Part shown: in pieces, positions 1-8,516 of the stretch | Numbering within the stretch: the first letter of the stretch is position 1 | How the letters are laid out: each line of letters starts with the position of its first letter | NCBI GenBank assembly: GCA_002433335.1 | Contig: DJHY01000026.1 | Span: 593 to 35,807 of the forward strand | Source: Rhodospirillaceae bacterium UBA6608 | GTDB taxonomy: Bacteria; Pseudomonadota; Alphaproteobacteria; Rhodospirillales_A; Casp-alpha2 | Direction of reading: 5' to 3' | DNA length: 35,215 nucleotides | The notes under the pieces: generated by a model | The model's input: the letters and a program-made list of their open reading frames with translations, nothing else | Database searches by the model: none | Told to the model about the DNA's origin: nothing | Translations under genes and position numbers: made by a program

Positions 1-1280
1 CCGAACAGCATTTCACCCAGCCGCCGCCGCGCTATACCGAAGCCAGCCTGGTCAAGCGTCTGGAAGAATTGGGCATCGGTCGCCCGTCGACCTATGCCTC
101 GATCATCTCGGTCCTTCAGGACCGCAATTACGTTAAGCTGGAGAACCGACGGTTCGAGCCGGAAGACCGGGGCCGCTTGGTCACCGCGTTCCTGTCCAGC
201 TTCTTCGATCGCTATGTCGAATACGGCTTCACCGCCGAGCTCGAAGACCGCCTCGATGATATTTCCGGCGGGCGGCGCGACTGGAAACAGGTGCTGCGCG
301 ATTTCTGGGAAGCCTTCTCGAAAGCCGTCGACGGAACCAAGGAACTGCGCGTCCGCGAGGTGCTGGACACCCTGGACGAGTTGCTTGGCCCGCACTTCTT
401 CCCCGACCGGCCCGACGGCACCGACCCGCGCAAATGCCCGTCCTGCGACAATGGACGTCTGGGCCTGAAGCTTGGCAAATTCGGGGCCTTCATCGGCTGC
501 TCCAACTACCCGGAATGCAAGCATACCCAGGCCTTGGCCGTGCCCAACGGCGAAGATGGCGATTCCGCTGAAGCGGCGGTCGAATTCCCGCGCATCCTGG
601 GCAATGATCCGGATACGAGCTTACCGGTTTCGATCCGCAAGGGTCCCTACGGCGCCTATGCTCAATTGGGCGATGCCGAAGACGGCGGCAAGCCGAAGCG
701 CACGTCCCTGCCGCGCGGCGTCAACGCCGCGACCATCGATCTGGAAATGGCGTTGGGCCTGTTGTCCCTGCCGCGCGAAGTCGGCAATCACCCGGAAACG
801 GGCGACATGATCACCGCCGGGATCGGGCGGTTCGGCCCATTCATCAAGATGGGCGGCACCTACGTTTCGCTGAAGGGCGACGACGACGTGCTGACGGTCG
901 GCCTGAACCGCGCCGTCGTCCTGTTCGCCGACAAGCCGCGCAAGGATCCGCCCAAGGAACTGGGCAAGCATCCCGGCGACAAGAGGCCCGTAACCTTGAA
1001 GGCCGGGCGCTGGGGTCCGTTCGTTCAGCACGGCAAGCTGATGGCCTCGTTGCCCAAGGACATGGACAAGGAAACCGTGACCCTGGAAACGGCGATCGAG
1101 CTGTTGAACGCCAAGTCGGGCAAGGACGGCAAGAAGGCCCCCGCCGAAAAACCGGCGAAGAAGGCCGCCGCCAAAAAGGCCCCGGCCAAGAAGAAGCCTG
1201 CCGCGAAGAAAACCGCCGCCAAGAAGACGACCAAGAAAAAGGCGCCTGCCGACGCGGCCTCCACCGCCGACGAAACCTGA
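1..1280 (+). CDS. topA: DNA topoisomerase I, C-terminal part
   Basis: This is the 3' part of topA; the reading frame is open from base 3 and the start and catalytic tyrosine lie upstream of the window. The enzyme relaxes negatively supercoiled DNA by single-strand passage. About 425 residues are visible. The first ones carry the conserved stretch EASLVKRLEELGIGRPSTYA. A C4 zinc ribbon follows (CPSC near base 435, then GCSNYPEC). Three topoisomerase C-terminal repeats follow, with GPYGAY, GRFGPF and GRWGPF cores. The last 45 residues are a Lys/Ala/Pro tail resembling histone H1, expected to bind DNA. Such tails are frequent in alphaproteobacterial TopA. The rnr gene starts 15 bases downstream, so the two are probably cotranscribed. 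Confidence 0.97.
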   Translation, partial: EQHFTQPPPRYTEASLVKRLEELGIGRPSTYASIISVLQDRNYVKLENRRFEPEDRGRLVTAFLSSFFDRYVEYGFTAELEDRLDDISGGRRDWKQVLRDFWEAFSKAVDGTKELRVREVLDTLDELLGPHFFPDRPDGTDPRKCPSCDNGRLGLKLGKFGAFIGCSNYPECKHTQALAVPNGEDGDSAEAAVEFPRILGNDPDTSLPVSIRKGPYGAYAQLGDAEDGGKPKRTSLPRGVNAATIDLEMALGLLSLPREVGNHPETGDMITAGIGRFGPFIKMGGTYVSLKGDDDVLTVGLNRAVVLFADKPRKDPPKELGKHPGDKRPVTLKAGRWGPFVQHGKLMASLPKDMDKETVTLETAIELLNAKSGKDGKKAPAEKPAKKAAAKKAPAKKKPAAKKTAAKKTTKKKAPADAASTADET

Positions 1281-1295
1281 CCCGGGCCGACCGCC

Positions 1296-3596
1296 TTGGC
1301 AAAACCACCGAAATCGAAACCGCCCTTTCCGACGCGAGAGGAACTGCTGGAATTCATCCAGGGCAGCCCCAAGCGCGTCGGCAAACGCGAGATCGCGCGC
1401 GCCTTCAAGCTGGATGCCGAAGGCAAGGTCATGCTGCGCCAGGTCCTCAAAGGCTTCGAGAAGGAAGGCATCCTTCAGCGCGGCCGGGGTAAGCGCTTCG
1501 CCGAGCCGGGCGCCTTGCCCGAGGTCACGGTCCTGCACATCACCGGCATCGACGCCGAAGGCGAGCTCATGGCCCGCCCGGAAAACTGGGACGAAGAAGC
1601 CGCCGGCCCGCCCCCCGCCATCTACATGGCCCCGGAGCGACGCGGCCAACCTGCCCTGGGCACCGGCGACCGCGTGCTGGCGCGGCTGGAGCGCACCGGG
1701 CGCGGCATGTACCAGGGCCGCACCATCCGCCGCCTGGTCGAAGCCCCGGCGGCGATCATGGGAGTGTTCAAGGAAGTCTCGGGCGAAGGCCGGATCGAAA
1801 GCACCGACCGCCGCGCCAAGCAGGATTTCGTCGTTCCCTCGGGCATGGCAGGCGGGGCCAAGCCAGGCGATCTGGTCCGCGCGCACGTTCTGCCGGGCAA
1901 GGCGCTGGGCCTGCGCAAGGCCAAGGTCGCCGAGGTTCTGGGCGGGATGGACGATCCGCGCTCGATCAGCCTGATCGCCATCCACGAACACGAACTGCCC
2001 AGCGAATTTCCGCCGGAAGCCCTGGAACAAGCCAAGAAGGCCGGCCCCGCTCCCTTGGGTAAGCGGGTCGACCTGCGCGACCTGCCGCTGGTCACCATCG
2101 ACGGCGCCGACGCCCGCGACTTCGACGATGCCGTATTCGCCGAGGCGGACCCGGACCGTCCCGGCGGCTGGCACCTGATCGTCGCCATCGCCGACGTGTC
2201 CTGGTACGTACGCCCCGGCGACGCCCTGGACCGCAGCGCCTACGACCGGGGCAACAGCGTCTATTTCCCCGACCGCGTGGTGCCGATGCTGCCGCACGAG
2301 TTGTCGACCGGCTGGTGTTCCCTGAATCCCAAGGAAGACCGCCCCTGCATGGTCGCGCATCTGTGGATCGACGAGGACGGCGATCTCAAGCGCCACCGGT
2401 TCGAGCGCGCGATGATGCGCTCCGCCGCAAGATTGACCTATGAGCAGGTTCAGGCGGCCCGTGACGGCCGTCCCGACGACACGACCGAAACCCTGGTCGA
2501 CGGGGTAATTGCCCCTCTGTACGGCGCCTACGCGGCCCTGGCCCGCAATCGGCAGGCCCGGGGCGTGCTGGAATTGGACCTGCCCGAGCGCAAGGTGCTG
2601 TTGGACGACGGCGGCAAGATCGCCGAGATCGTCCAGCGTGAACGCTTCGACAGCCACAAGCTGATCGAGGAGTTCATGATCCTGGCCAACGTGGCAGCGG
2701 CGGAAACCCTTGAACAAAAAGGGCTTCCCTGCATGTATCGCATCCACGACCAGCCCAGCCCGGCCAAGGTCGATGCCCTGACCGAAGCTTTGGCGACGAT
2801 CAATCTGAAGTTCGCCAAGGGCCAGGTCATGCAGTCCAAGAACTTCAACCAGATTCTGTCCAAGGCCAAGGATGGGCCGTTCGAACGGATGGTTCAGGAA
2901 CTGGTCCTGCGGTCGCAGGCGCAGGCCGAATATTCGCCGGATAACATCGGCCACTTCGGGTTGGCGCTGCGCCGCTATTGCCATTTCACCTCGCCGATCC
3001 GGCGCTATTCGGATTTGTTGGTGCACCGCGCCCTGATCCGCGCCGGAAAGCTGGGCGACGGCGGGCTGGAGCCCGACCACAAGGATTTCTCGGAAATGGG
3101 ACAGCACCTGTCGTTCACCGAACGACGGGCGGCGGCGGCGGAACGGGCCTCGGTCGATCGCTTCACCACGCAATATCTGGCCGATCGGGTAGGCGCGACC
3201 TTCCGTGGACGGATCAACGGCGTCACCCGGTTCGGCCTGTTCATCACCCTACATGACACAGGGGCCGACGGCCTGATCCCGATCCGCTCCCTGCCGGACG
3301 ACTATTACATCCATGACGAGGCCCATAACCGCCTACGCGGCCGGTCCAACGGCAAGACCTATGTTCTGGGCGAAACGGTCGAGGTCCGCTTGGTCGAGGC
3401 CCGCCCGCTGACCGGCGGCATGATCTTCGAACTGATGGACGGCGGCGGGCACGGCGGCGGCACGAACCGCGTGCGCGGCACCATCCGCACCGGCAAGCGT
3501 CCGTCGGGCGGCGGGCGGCGCAGCGCCGAACGCCAGGGCGGCAAGCCCAAGAAAAGCGGCAAAGCCGGAAAACGGGGCAACCGCGCGCGCGACTGA
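1296..3596 (+). CDS. rnr: Ribonuclease R
   Basis: This is a 3'-5' exoribonuclease of the RNase II/RNB family that degrades structured RNA. The 766 residues begin with a winged-helix-like segment (about 10-70, EELLEFIQ...KREIARAF). Cold-shock-like OB domains come next, then the RNB catalytic domain with the metal-binding motif DGADARDFDDA at about 270-280, and an S1 domain from about 630 (GRINGVTRFGLFI). The last 40 residues are a basic Lys/Arg/Gly tail, as is usual for RNase R and not RNase II. The start used is TTG at 1296, because the next ATG (1429) would cut into the winged helix. No convincing ribosome-binding site precedes the TTG, so translation may be coupled to topA, whose stop is 15 bases upstream. 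Confidence 0.95.
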   Translation: MAKPPKSKPPFPTREELLEFIQGSPKRVGKREIARAFKLDAEGKVMLRQVLKGFEKEGILQRGRGKRFAEPGALPEVTVLHITGIDAEGELMARPENWDEEAAGPPPAIYMAPERRGQPALGTGDRVLARLERTGRGMYQGRTIRRLVEAPAAIMGVFKEVSGEGRIESTDRRAKQDFVVPSGMAGGAKPGDLVRAHVLPGKALGLRKAKVAEVLGGMDDPRSISLIAIHEHELPSEFPPEALEQAKKAGPAPLGKRVDLRDLPLVTIDGADARDFDDAVFAEADPDRPGGWHLIVAIADVSWYVRPGDALDRSAYDRGNSVYFPDRVVPMLPHELSTGWCSLNPKEDRPCMVAHLWIDEDGDLKRHRFERAMMRSAARLTYEQVQAARDGRPDDTTETLVDGVIAPLYGAYAALARNRQARGVLELDLPERKVLLDDGGKIAEIVQRERFDSHKLIEEFMILANVAAAETLEQKGLPCMYRIHDQPSPAKVDALTEALATINLKFAKGQVMQSKNFNQILSKAKDGPFERMVQELVLRSQAQAEYSPDNIGHFGLALRRYCHFTSPIRRYSDLLVHRALIRAGKLGDGGLEPDHKDFSEMGQHLSFTERRAAAAERASVDRFTTQYLADRVGATFRGRINGVTRFGLFITLHDTGADGLIPIRSLPDDYYIHDEAHNRLRGRSNGKTYVLGETVEVRLVEARPLTGGMIFELMDGGGHGGGTNRVRGTIRTGKRPSGGGRRSAERQGGKPKKSGKAGKRGNRARD

Positions 3597-3610
3597 GCCG
3601 CGCGCGCCCC
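3574..3610 (+). terminator. Possible GC-only hairpin at the rnr end
   Basis: An imperfect inverted repeat spans the rnr stop codon. GGGGC plus a CG-alternating run before the stop pairs with a CG-alternating run plus GCCCC after it. There is no T tract, so factor-independent termination is doubtful. It may instead protect the mRNA 3' end. Confidence 0.25.
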
Positions 3611-3643
3611 TCTGGCTTCCCGCCGGCACCTCAACGGCGTCAC

Positions 3644-5320
3644 ATGGTTTTCATAATGACGGCGACCGAAAAATCGCCGACAATCATGGACATGACCCTT
3701 TCGGTTACCCGTTTCGGCCCTTCCCGGCACGTCCGGGCCTTGACCGCCCTTTCGGCGGCGCTGTTGCTGAACGCCTGTGCCGGATCGCAGATCGCGCAGG
3801 ACAATGGCCGCGCAGACCGCGCTTTCTCTCTCCCGGCAGCGACCGAAGTGATCGCCGCCGGTTACGAGAACATCGCCGAGAAATACCTGGAACCCTTGGC
3901 CGTTCGCGACATCGGCATGGAAGGCCTGCGCGGGTTGGGGGCGATCGATCCGGCGATTGCCATCGAGATTTCCGACAACACCGTGCGCCTGTCCGGCAAC
4001 GGCACCGAGTTCGCCCGCGAGCCCCTGCCGCAAAAGGACGATGCCTACGGCTGGGCGCTGATCACCGCCCGCGCCACCATGGCCGCGCGCCGCTGGTCCG
4101 ACGAAATGCGCCGCGCCAGTTCGGAAAAGATCTACGAAGCCGTGTTCGACGGCATGCTGTCGGAATTGGACATCTATTCCCGCTATTCCGGTCGTGACGA
4201 CGCCCAGCGCAATCGCGCCCGACGGGATGGCTATGGCGGGGTCGGTCTGCGCCTACGCCCGAGAAACGGCGGCTTCGAGATTTCCCGAATCACGCCGGGA
4301 ACCCCCGCTGCCGAGGCGGGCCTGCGCCCGGGCGATGTGATCGTCTCAGCCGACGGGGTGCCGCTAAAGGGGATGCCGATGCGCAAGATCGTGTCCTTGC
4401 TGCGCGGCCCGGTCGATACGGCGGTCAACCTGAAGCTGACCCGCACCGACCGCCCGGAGGGCTGGAACGTCGATCTGATCCGCCGCCATATCGTGCCGAT
4501 CACCGTCACGCACAGCTTCAAGAACGGCATCCTTTATGCCCATGTCGACAGCTTCAATCAAAAGACCGCCGATTCCGTCCGCAAGGCCGTCCTGAAAACC
4601 AAGGCCGAGACGAGCGTGCCAATCAAAGGCATGATTCTCGACCTGCGGGGCAATCCGGGCGGGCTGCTGCGACAGTCGGTAAAACTGGCGAACCTGTTCC
4701 TGACCCAGGGCCATATCATCACCACCCGGGGCCGCCATCCCGACAGCGTTCATCACTACAACGCCGACGGAAACGATATCCTGGAAGGCCAACCCCTGGT
4801 GATCCTGATCGACGGGAAATCGGCCTCCGCCGCCGAGATTTCCGCCGCCGCCCTGCAGGACCGGGGCCGCGCGGTCGTCATCGGCACCTCGTCCTACGGC
4901 AAGGGCAGCGTGCAAACGGTGATCCGCCTGCCCAACGACGGGGAGCTGACCATCACTTGGTCAAAGCTGATCACCCCGACCGGCTATACCCTGCATGGCC
5001 TTGGCGTCCACCCCATCGTCTGCACGTCCTCCAAGGCCCATTACGGCGCCCCTGAGGGCGGTTCGGCCCAGGACCCGATCCTGGTCGCCATCGGCGAAGG
5101 CAAGACCCAGGCGGACATCCTGGCCCGCTGGCGGCGTGGCGGCATCCTGGACGAAGACGAACGCAGCCACCTACGCGACACCTGCCCGCCGGAACCCCAT
5201 GGTGACGGCAACAAGGACCGCGACATGGCCCGCCGCCTGATCGAGGATCGGACCCTTTATGCCCGGGCCCTGACGTTTACCGCGACCACGGCCCAGGCCG
5301 ACACCACGGTCAGGCGCTGA
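3644..5320 (+). CDS. S41 family C-terminal processing protease, PDZ-containing lipoprotein
   Basis: This is a serine protease of the CtpA/Tsp type that cleaves near substrate C-termini, here probably lipid-anchored on the periplasmic side of a membrane. A hydrophobic stretch ends in a lipobox (LLNAC, Cys45 counted from 3644). A PDZ domain lies at about 195-270 (GVGLRLRP...LRPGDVIVSADG). The protease core follows, with ILDLRGNPGG, the nucleophile Ser393 in GKSASAAE and the general base Lys420 in SYGKGSVQ. The start is uncertain: ATG codons at 3644, 3656, 3686 and 3692 are in frame and none has a clear ribosome-binding site. 3686 or 3692 would give a signal peptide of more normal length. It lies between rnr and rpmG on the same strand. 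Confidence 0.9.
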   Translation: MVFIMTATEKSPTIMDMTLSVTRFGPSRHVRALTALSAALLLNACAGSQIAQDNGRADRAFSLPAATEVIAAGYENIAEKYLEPLAVRDIGMEGLRGLGAIDPAIAIEISDNTVRLSGNGTEFAREPLPQKDDAYGWALITARATMAARRWSDEMRRASSEKIYEAVFDGMLSELDIYSRYSGRDDAQRNRARRDGYGGVGLRLRPRNGGFEISRITPGTPAAEAGLRPGDVIVSADGVPLKGMPMRKIVSLLRGPVDTAVNLKLTRTDRPEGWNVDLIRRHIVPITVTHSFKNGILYAHVDSFNQKTADSVRKAVLKTKAETSVPIKGMILDLRGNPGGLLRQSVKLANLFLTQGHIITTRGRHPDSVHHYNADGNDILEGQPLVILIDGKSASAAEISAAALQDRGRAVVIGTSSYGKGSVQTVIRLPNDGELTITWSKLITPTGYTLHGLGVHPIVCTSSKAHYGAPEGGSAQDPILVAIGEGKTQADILARWRRGGILDEDERSHLRDTCPPEPHGDGNKDRDMARRLIEDRTLYARALTFTATTAQADTTVRR

Positions 5321-5349
5321 GCCCCGGAAATTATCAACCGCCGAGGCTC

Positions 5350-5377
5350 TTGACTTGCGCGCCGAGCACTGTATGTT
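5350..5377 (+). promoter_or_regulatory. Sigma-70-type promoter for rpmG
   Basis: TTGACT (5350-5355) and TATGTT (5372-5377) are separated by 16 bases. They lie about 45 bases upstream of the rpmG start, in a gap that is otherwise empty. The -35 box matches consensus at 5 of 6 positions, consistent with a strongly expressed ribosomal gene having its own promoter. Confidence 0.55.
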
Positions 5378-5421
5378 TCGCGCCTTCGACGTGACTGAAA
5401 CGCAAAGCGGAACCTTGCACC

Positions 5422-5589
5422 ATGGCAAAACCGGCCACCGTACTCGTTAAAATGGTCAGCACCGCTGACACGGGCTTCTTCTATGTGAAGAAGAAAAACC
5501 CGCGCAACTCGACCGAAAAGTTCGAGATGCGTAAGTATGACCCCGTGGTGCGTAAGCACGTGGTGTTCAAGGAAGAGAAAATTAAGTAA
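5422..5589 (+). CDS. rpmG: 50S ribosomal protein L33
   Basis: This short gene encodes a 55-residue basic protein of the large ribosomal subunit. It begins [20 protein letters not shown] and ends in KEEKIK. The core pattern [19 protein letters not shown] is that of proteobacterial L33. It has no cysteine, so it is the zinc-free form of L33. Length and sequence are normal for alphaproteobacteria. A promoter lies just upstream and an intrinsic terminator 80 bases downstream, so it is probably a single-gene transcript. It converges with pleD. Confidence 0.96.
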   Translation: MAKPATVLVKMVSTADTGFFYVKKKNPRNSTEKFEMRKYDPVVRKHVVFKEEKIK

Positions 5590-5667
5590 GGCAGCTTCGC
5601 GCCGACTTATCGTCCTGCGGCCCGCCGCGGACGTCTATCTCTCTCCTTTCCAGACTAAGCCTGACAA

Positions 5668-5694
5668 AAATGCCCCATCGTTGATGGGGCATTT
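5668..5694. terminator. Intrinsic terminator between rpmG and pleD
   Basis: A perfect inverted repeat forms a 12-bp stem (AAATGCCCCATC pairing with GATGGGGCATTT) closed by the 3-base loop GTT. An A run precedes the stem and Ts end it, so it can work on both strands. It sits between the convergent genes rpmG and pleD. Confidence 0.85.
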
Positions 5695-5734
5695 GGCATG
5701 TCTGAACCTCTTGCTCAGAACCTGAAACGACGGC

Positions 5735-7138
5735 TCAATCCAGACCGACCGGTACCGCGGCGCCCGCCGGCGCCTCCGCCCGAATGATCCGATCCCGACC
5801 GTCGTGCTTGGCCATGTATAGGGCCTTGTCCGCGCGATCGATCAAATCCGCCGCAGACTCATTCGGCAATACCGATTCCGCGACCCCGGCACTGAGCGTC
5901 ACCGACAGGTCGGTGCCGTCCGGCAGGCGGATCGGCTCTTCCGCGATCTTCATTCGGATACGGTCGGCCACGGCAAAGGCCACATCCAGCGGCGTGTCGG
6001 GCATGGCGACGACGAATTCCTCGCCTCCGAAGCGAGCCGCCGTGTCGAATCCGCGCACATTTCGCAGCAGGCGCTTGGCAACCACGCGCAGGACTTCGTC
6101 CCCGGCGGCATGGCCATAGGTGTCATTGACCCGCTTGAAGTGGTCCAGATCGATCAGCACCAACGACAGGCAATGTCCCCCGCCTTCGGCCCGTTTGACG
6201 ATACCGTCCAGATGGGATTCCAGATAACGGCGGTTGTGCAGGCCCGTCAGGCCATCCGTCAGCGCCATGGACAGGCGGTCCTGGAAGTTGGACTGCAGCA
6301 TCTCTTGATAACGCTTACGGCGCACCTGGGTACGGACACGGGCGACGATTTCCTGCTCGTCCACGGGCCGCACGACGCAGTCGTTGACCCCCAATTCCAA
6401 TCCCTTGATCAGGTTGATTTCGTCTTCGGCATCGCCGATCAGCAGGATCGGCACCTGACGCGTGCTTTCCTGGGATCGCAGACGCGATGCCAGGCGCAGC
6501 GGCTCGTCCCCCTGAAAGTCCATCGAGACCACGACGACATCAGGGAGCATCTCCGCAATCTGCGGCACGGCTTCGGCATAGACGTTCAGAACCGAGACCG
6601 AATGCCCGTCTTTTTCGAGCACGTCACGGATATTGGCGCTTTGAATTTCGCTGGAATCGACAACGGCGACACGGGCGGCGCGGCCATGAACCTCGGACAG
6701 GTCCGGATCGACGCTGAACCCCAGATCGCGCGACGTCTGCTGGTGCTGCGACCATTGATCGAAGGTCCGCTTCATCCGCACCAGCGAGCGCACACGGGCG
6801 AACAGCATGGTGTCGTTCAACGGCTTGGTCAGAAAGTCGTCGGCCCCAGCCTGAAGCCCGTTAACCCGGTCGCGCATGTCGTTCAGCGCCGTGACCATGA
6901 CCACGGGGATATGGGTTGTGCGGGCGGAATCCTTGATCCGGCGGCAGACCTCGAACCCGTCCATGCCCGGCATCATGACGTCGAGCAGAACCAAGTCCGG
7001 CAATTCGCTATTGACCATTTCCAGGGCGGTCGGCCCGTCGTGCGCGGTGAGGACGTCGTAATATTCGCTGGTCAGCTTCGCGGCCAGCACCTTTACGCTG
7101 GCGGCCAGATCATCAACGATCAGAATGCGTGCCGACAT
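5735..7138 (-). CDS. pleD: PleD-type response regulator diguanylate cyclase
   Basis: This protein makes cyclic di-GMP from two GTP and, in Caulobacter, acts at the pole during the swarmer-to-stalked transition. The 467 residues have the REC-REC-GGDEF order of PleD. The first receiver carries the acidic pair Asp9/Asp10 and phospho-acceptor Asp53 (LLDVMMPGMDG). The second receiver (about 155-270) has Ser where the acceptor Asp should be and Arg for the usual Lys, so it is a non-phosphorylated adaptor, as in known PleD proteins. The cyclase domain has GGEEF (about 369-373), an active variant. An RGFD inhibitory I-site lies five residues before it, implying product feedback. It is encoded 26 bases after divK, the conserved alphaproteobacterial arrangement. 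Confidence 0.93.
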   Translation of the reverse strand: MSARILIVDDLAASVKVLAAKLTSEYYDVLTAHDGPTALEMVNSELPDLVLLDVMMPGMDGFEVCRRIKDSARTTHIPVVMVTALNDMRDRVNGLQAGADDFLTKPLNDTMLFARVRSLVRMKRTFDQWSQHQQTSRDLGFSVDPDLSEVHGRAARVAVVDSSEIQSANIRDVLEKDGHSVSVLNVYAEAVPQIAEMLPDVVVVSMDFQGDEPLRLASRLRSQESTRQVPILLIGDAEDEINLIKGLELGVNDCVVRPVDEQEIVARVRTQVRRKRYQEMLQSNFQDRLSMALTDGLTGLHNRRYLESHLDGIVKRAEGGGHCLSLVLIDLDHFKRVNDTYGHAAGDEVLRVVAKRLLRNVRGFDTAARFGGEEFVVAMPDTPLDVAFAVADRIRMKIAEEPIRLPDGTDLSVTLSAGVAESVLPNESAADLIDRADKALYMAKHDGRDRIIRAEAPAGAAVPVGLD

Positions 7139-7164
7139 GCCCCGTCACCGCCTGTCTGCGGCGA

Positions 7165-7530
7165 TCAACCCAGGAACTTCGCGACCGTTTCCAGGAAGGT
7201 GGGAACTGAAATCGGTTTGGCGATGTATCCTTCGCAACCGCCTTCCCTGATCTTCTCCTCGTCCCCCTTCATGGCGAAGGCGGTCACGGCGATGACCGGG
7301 ATTTCTTTCAACGAATCGTCAGCCTTCAGCATCTTGGTGACTTCCAAACCGGAAATTTCCGGCAATTGAATGTCCATCAGGATCAGGTCGGGACGATGCT
7401 CTTGCGCAAGCTGAATGGCGTCGCGCCCGTCCATGGTTTGAATGGTGTTGTAACCATTGGCCTGGAGCAGGTCGTTGAACAACTTCATGTTGAGATCGTT
7501 GTCCTCAACAATCAAAATCGTTTTCGCCAT
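7165..7530 (-). CDS. divK: Single-domain response regulator DivK
   Basis: This 121-residue stand-alone receiver domain has no output domain. In Caulobacter and relatives, phosphorylated DivK controls the histidine kinases DivJ, PleC and DivL, and through them CtrA, so it links polarity to the cell cycle. The sequence shows Glu9/Asp10, phospho-acceptor Asp53 (LMDIQLPE), the Thr of VTAFA and the conserved Lys of AKPIS. Length is typical. It lies directly upstream of pleD on the same strand, and the pair is very likely an operon. No kinase gene is present in the window, so its partners must be encoded elsewhere. Confidence 0.93.
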   Translation of the reverse strand: MAKTILIVEDNDLNMKLFNDLLQANGYNTIQTMDGRDAIQLAQEHRPDLILMDIQLPEISGLEVTKMLKADDSLKEIPVIAVTAFAMKGDEEKIREGGCEGYIAKPISVPTFLETVAKFLG

Positions 7531-7649
7531 ATTTCGTTCTTTCGATCAGACAACTGGCCGTTGCTCCATCCCTGACGGACAAGAGCTGGCCGAAGCTTGT
7601 TTTTTTTGCACCTTGGATGGTGCTGAATCCACCTTCAACCTCAGTATTG

Positions 7650-7678
7650 ATAGTGTCCGAAACGCCCCTCCAAGTCAA
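7650..7678 (-). promoter_or_regulatory. Candidate promoter of divK-pleD
   Basis: On the minus strand TTGACT (7678-7673) is followed after 17 bases by CACTAT (7655-7650). This would leave a leader of about 110 bases before divK, which contains an A8/T8 run (7600-7607). The -10 box is weak (3 of 6), so this is a tentative call. Confidence 0.35.
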
Positions 7679-7708
7679 ACAGCGGGGCGGCGGAAAAGAA
7701 GCCGACGG

Positions 7709-8407
7709 TTATTCGCCGCGCACTTCCTCGACCATGTCTTCCAAACGGTCGACATCATCGATCACCAAGCGGTCCTTCAGACGGGCGACCACCCCTTGCC
7801 GAGACAGGTCAGAAAGCACCCGCGCAACCGTTTCGCGCGTGGTCGAAACCCGGCTGGCAATATCGCCGTGCACGGGAATCGGCGTCAATTCCGCCCGGTT
7901 CTCGCCGACCATGTTGTTGCGGGCCAAACGCAATAGATCGGCCTGCACCCTGTTGTTCGCCGCCAGGGTGCTGAGATCCATGATCCGATCGGTGGAACTG
8001 CGCACGATCCGCGTCAGGGACCGCATCAACCGCAGGCAGACATCGAAATGCTCGGACAAGAGCTGCAGGAATCGCTCTTGCGACAACGAGGCGATCACCG
8101 TGTCCTTCAAGGCCATCACGCTGGCCGAACGAGGTTCGCCATCGATCGATGCCAGATCACCGAAATGACCGCCCGCGTTCACGTCATCCAGGGTGATTTC
8201 ACGGCCCGACAGCGAATAGATCACGACCCGCGCGGCACCCGAGACGACGAAGTAGACGTCCTGCGTATCGCTTTGCCTGTCGATGATCTGTTCTTGCGCT
8301 GCGTAAGTCTTCCACGAACAGGCTTGCTCCAGACGGGAGAGTTCAGCCGCGTTCAGACTTTCCAACAGATTGATCTGCGCCAATGACCGCGCGTTGCCTT
8401 CCGACAC
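7709..8407 (-). CDS. Crp/Fnr-family transcriptional regulator
   Basis: This 232-residue regulator has an N-terminal cyclic-nucleotide-binding-type beta-barrel (about 15-130, with GGHFGDLASIDGEPRSASVMA) and a C-terminal winged helix (about 155-230). The recognition region reads DIASRVSTTRETVARVLSDL. There is no cysteine cluster of the FNR type, so an oxygen-sensing Fe-S cluster is unlikely. The barrel resembles cAMP-binding members, but the ligand cannot be assigned. The start is GTG at 8407 with a GGGGGG run about 6 bases upstream. It precedes divK-pleD on the same strand, separated by 178 bases with their own possible promoter. A CtrA-like motif lies 38 bases upstream of its start. Confidence 0.88.
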   Translation of the reverse strand: MSEGNARSLAQINLLESLNAAELSRLEQACSWKTYAAQEQIIDRQSDTQDVYFVVSGAARVVIYSLSGREITLDDVNAGGHFGDLASIDGEPRSASVMALKDTVIASLSQERFLQLLSEHFDVCLRLMRSLTRIVRSSTDRIMDLSTLAANNRVQADLLRLARNNMVGENRAELTPIPVHGDIASRVSTTRETVARVLSDLSRQGVVARLKDRLVIDDVDRLEDMVEEVRGE

Positions 8408-8444
8408 GCGAGCCCCCCTTTCGCCTCTTTCAAGAGCAATATTG

Positions 8445-8459
8445 TTAACGCGATCTTAT
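8445..8459. promoter_or_regulatory. CtrA-like binding motif upstream of the Crp/Fnr gene
   Basis: TTAA, seven bases, then TTAT matches the CtrA consensus TTAA-N7-TTAA at 7 of 8 positions; read on the minus strand it is ATAA-N7-TTAAC. It lies 38 bases before the start of the Crp/Fnr gene. The site is short, so chance occurrence is quite possible. Confidence 0.25.
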
Positions 8460-8516
8460 GCAAGAACGAACGCCAACACCAAATGAAATGCACCCATACG
8501 GTCAAACCTGCAGCGC

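Noticed and set aside
621..3173. 850-codon open frame on the minus strand opposite topA and rnr
   Set aside because: It is a by-product of high-GC third positions in the plus-strand genes. The translation has no recognisable domain and overlaps two certain genes.
6110..7369. 419-codon open frame on the plus strand opposite pleD and divK
   Set aside because: It is antisense to two certain genes and shows no conserved features.
7600..7607. T8 run in the divK leader as a possible terminator tail
   Set aside because: The adjacent GCACC/GGTGC stem is on the wrong side of the T run for either strand.
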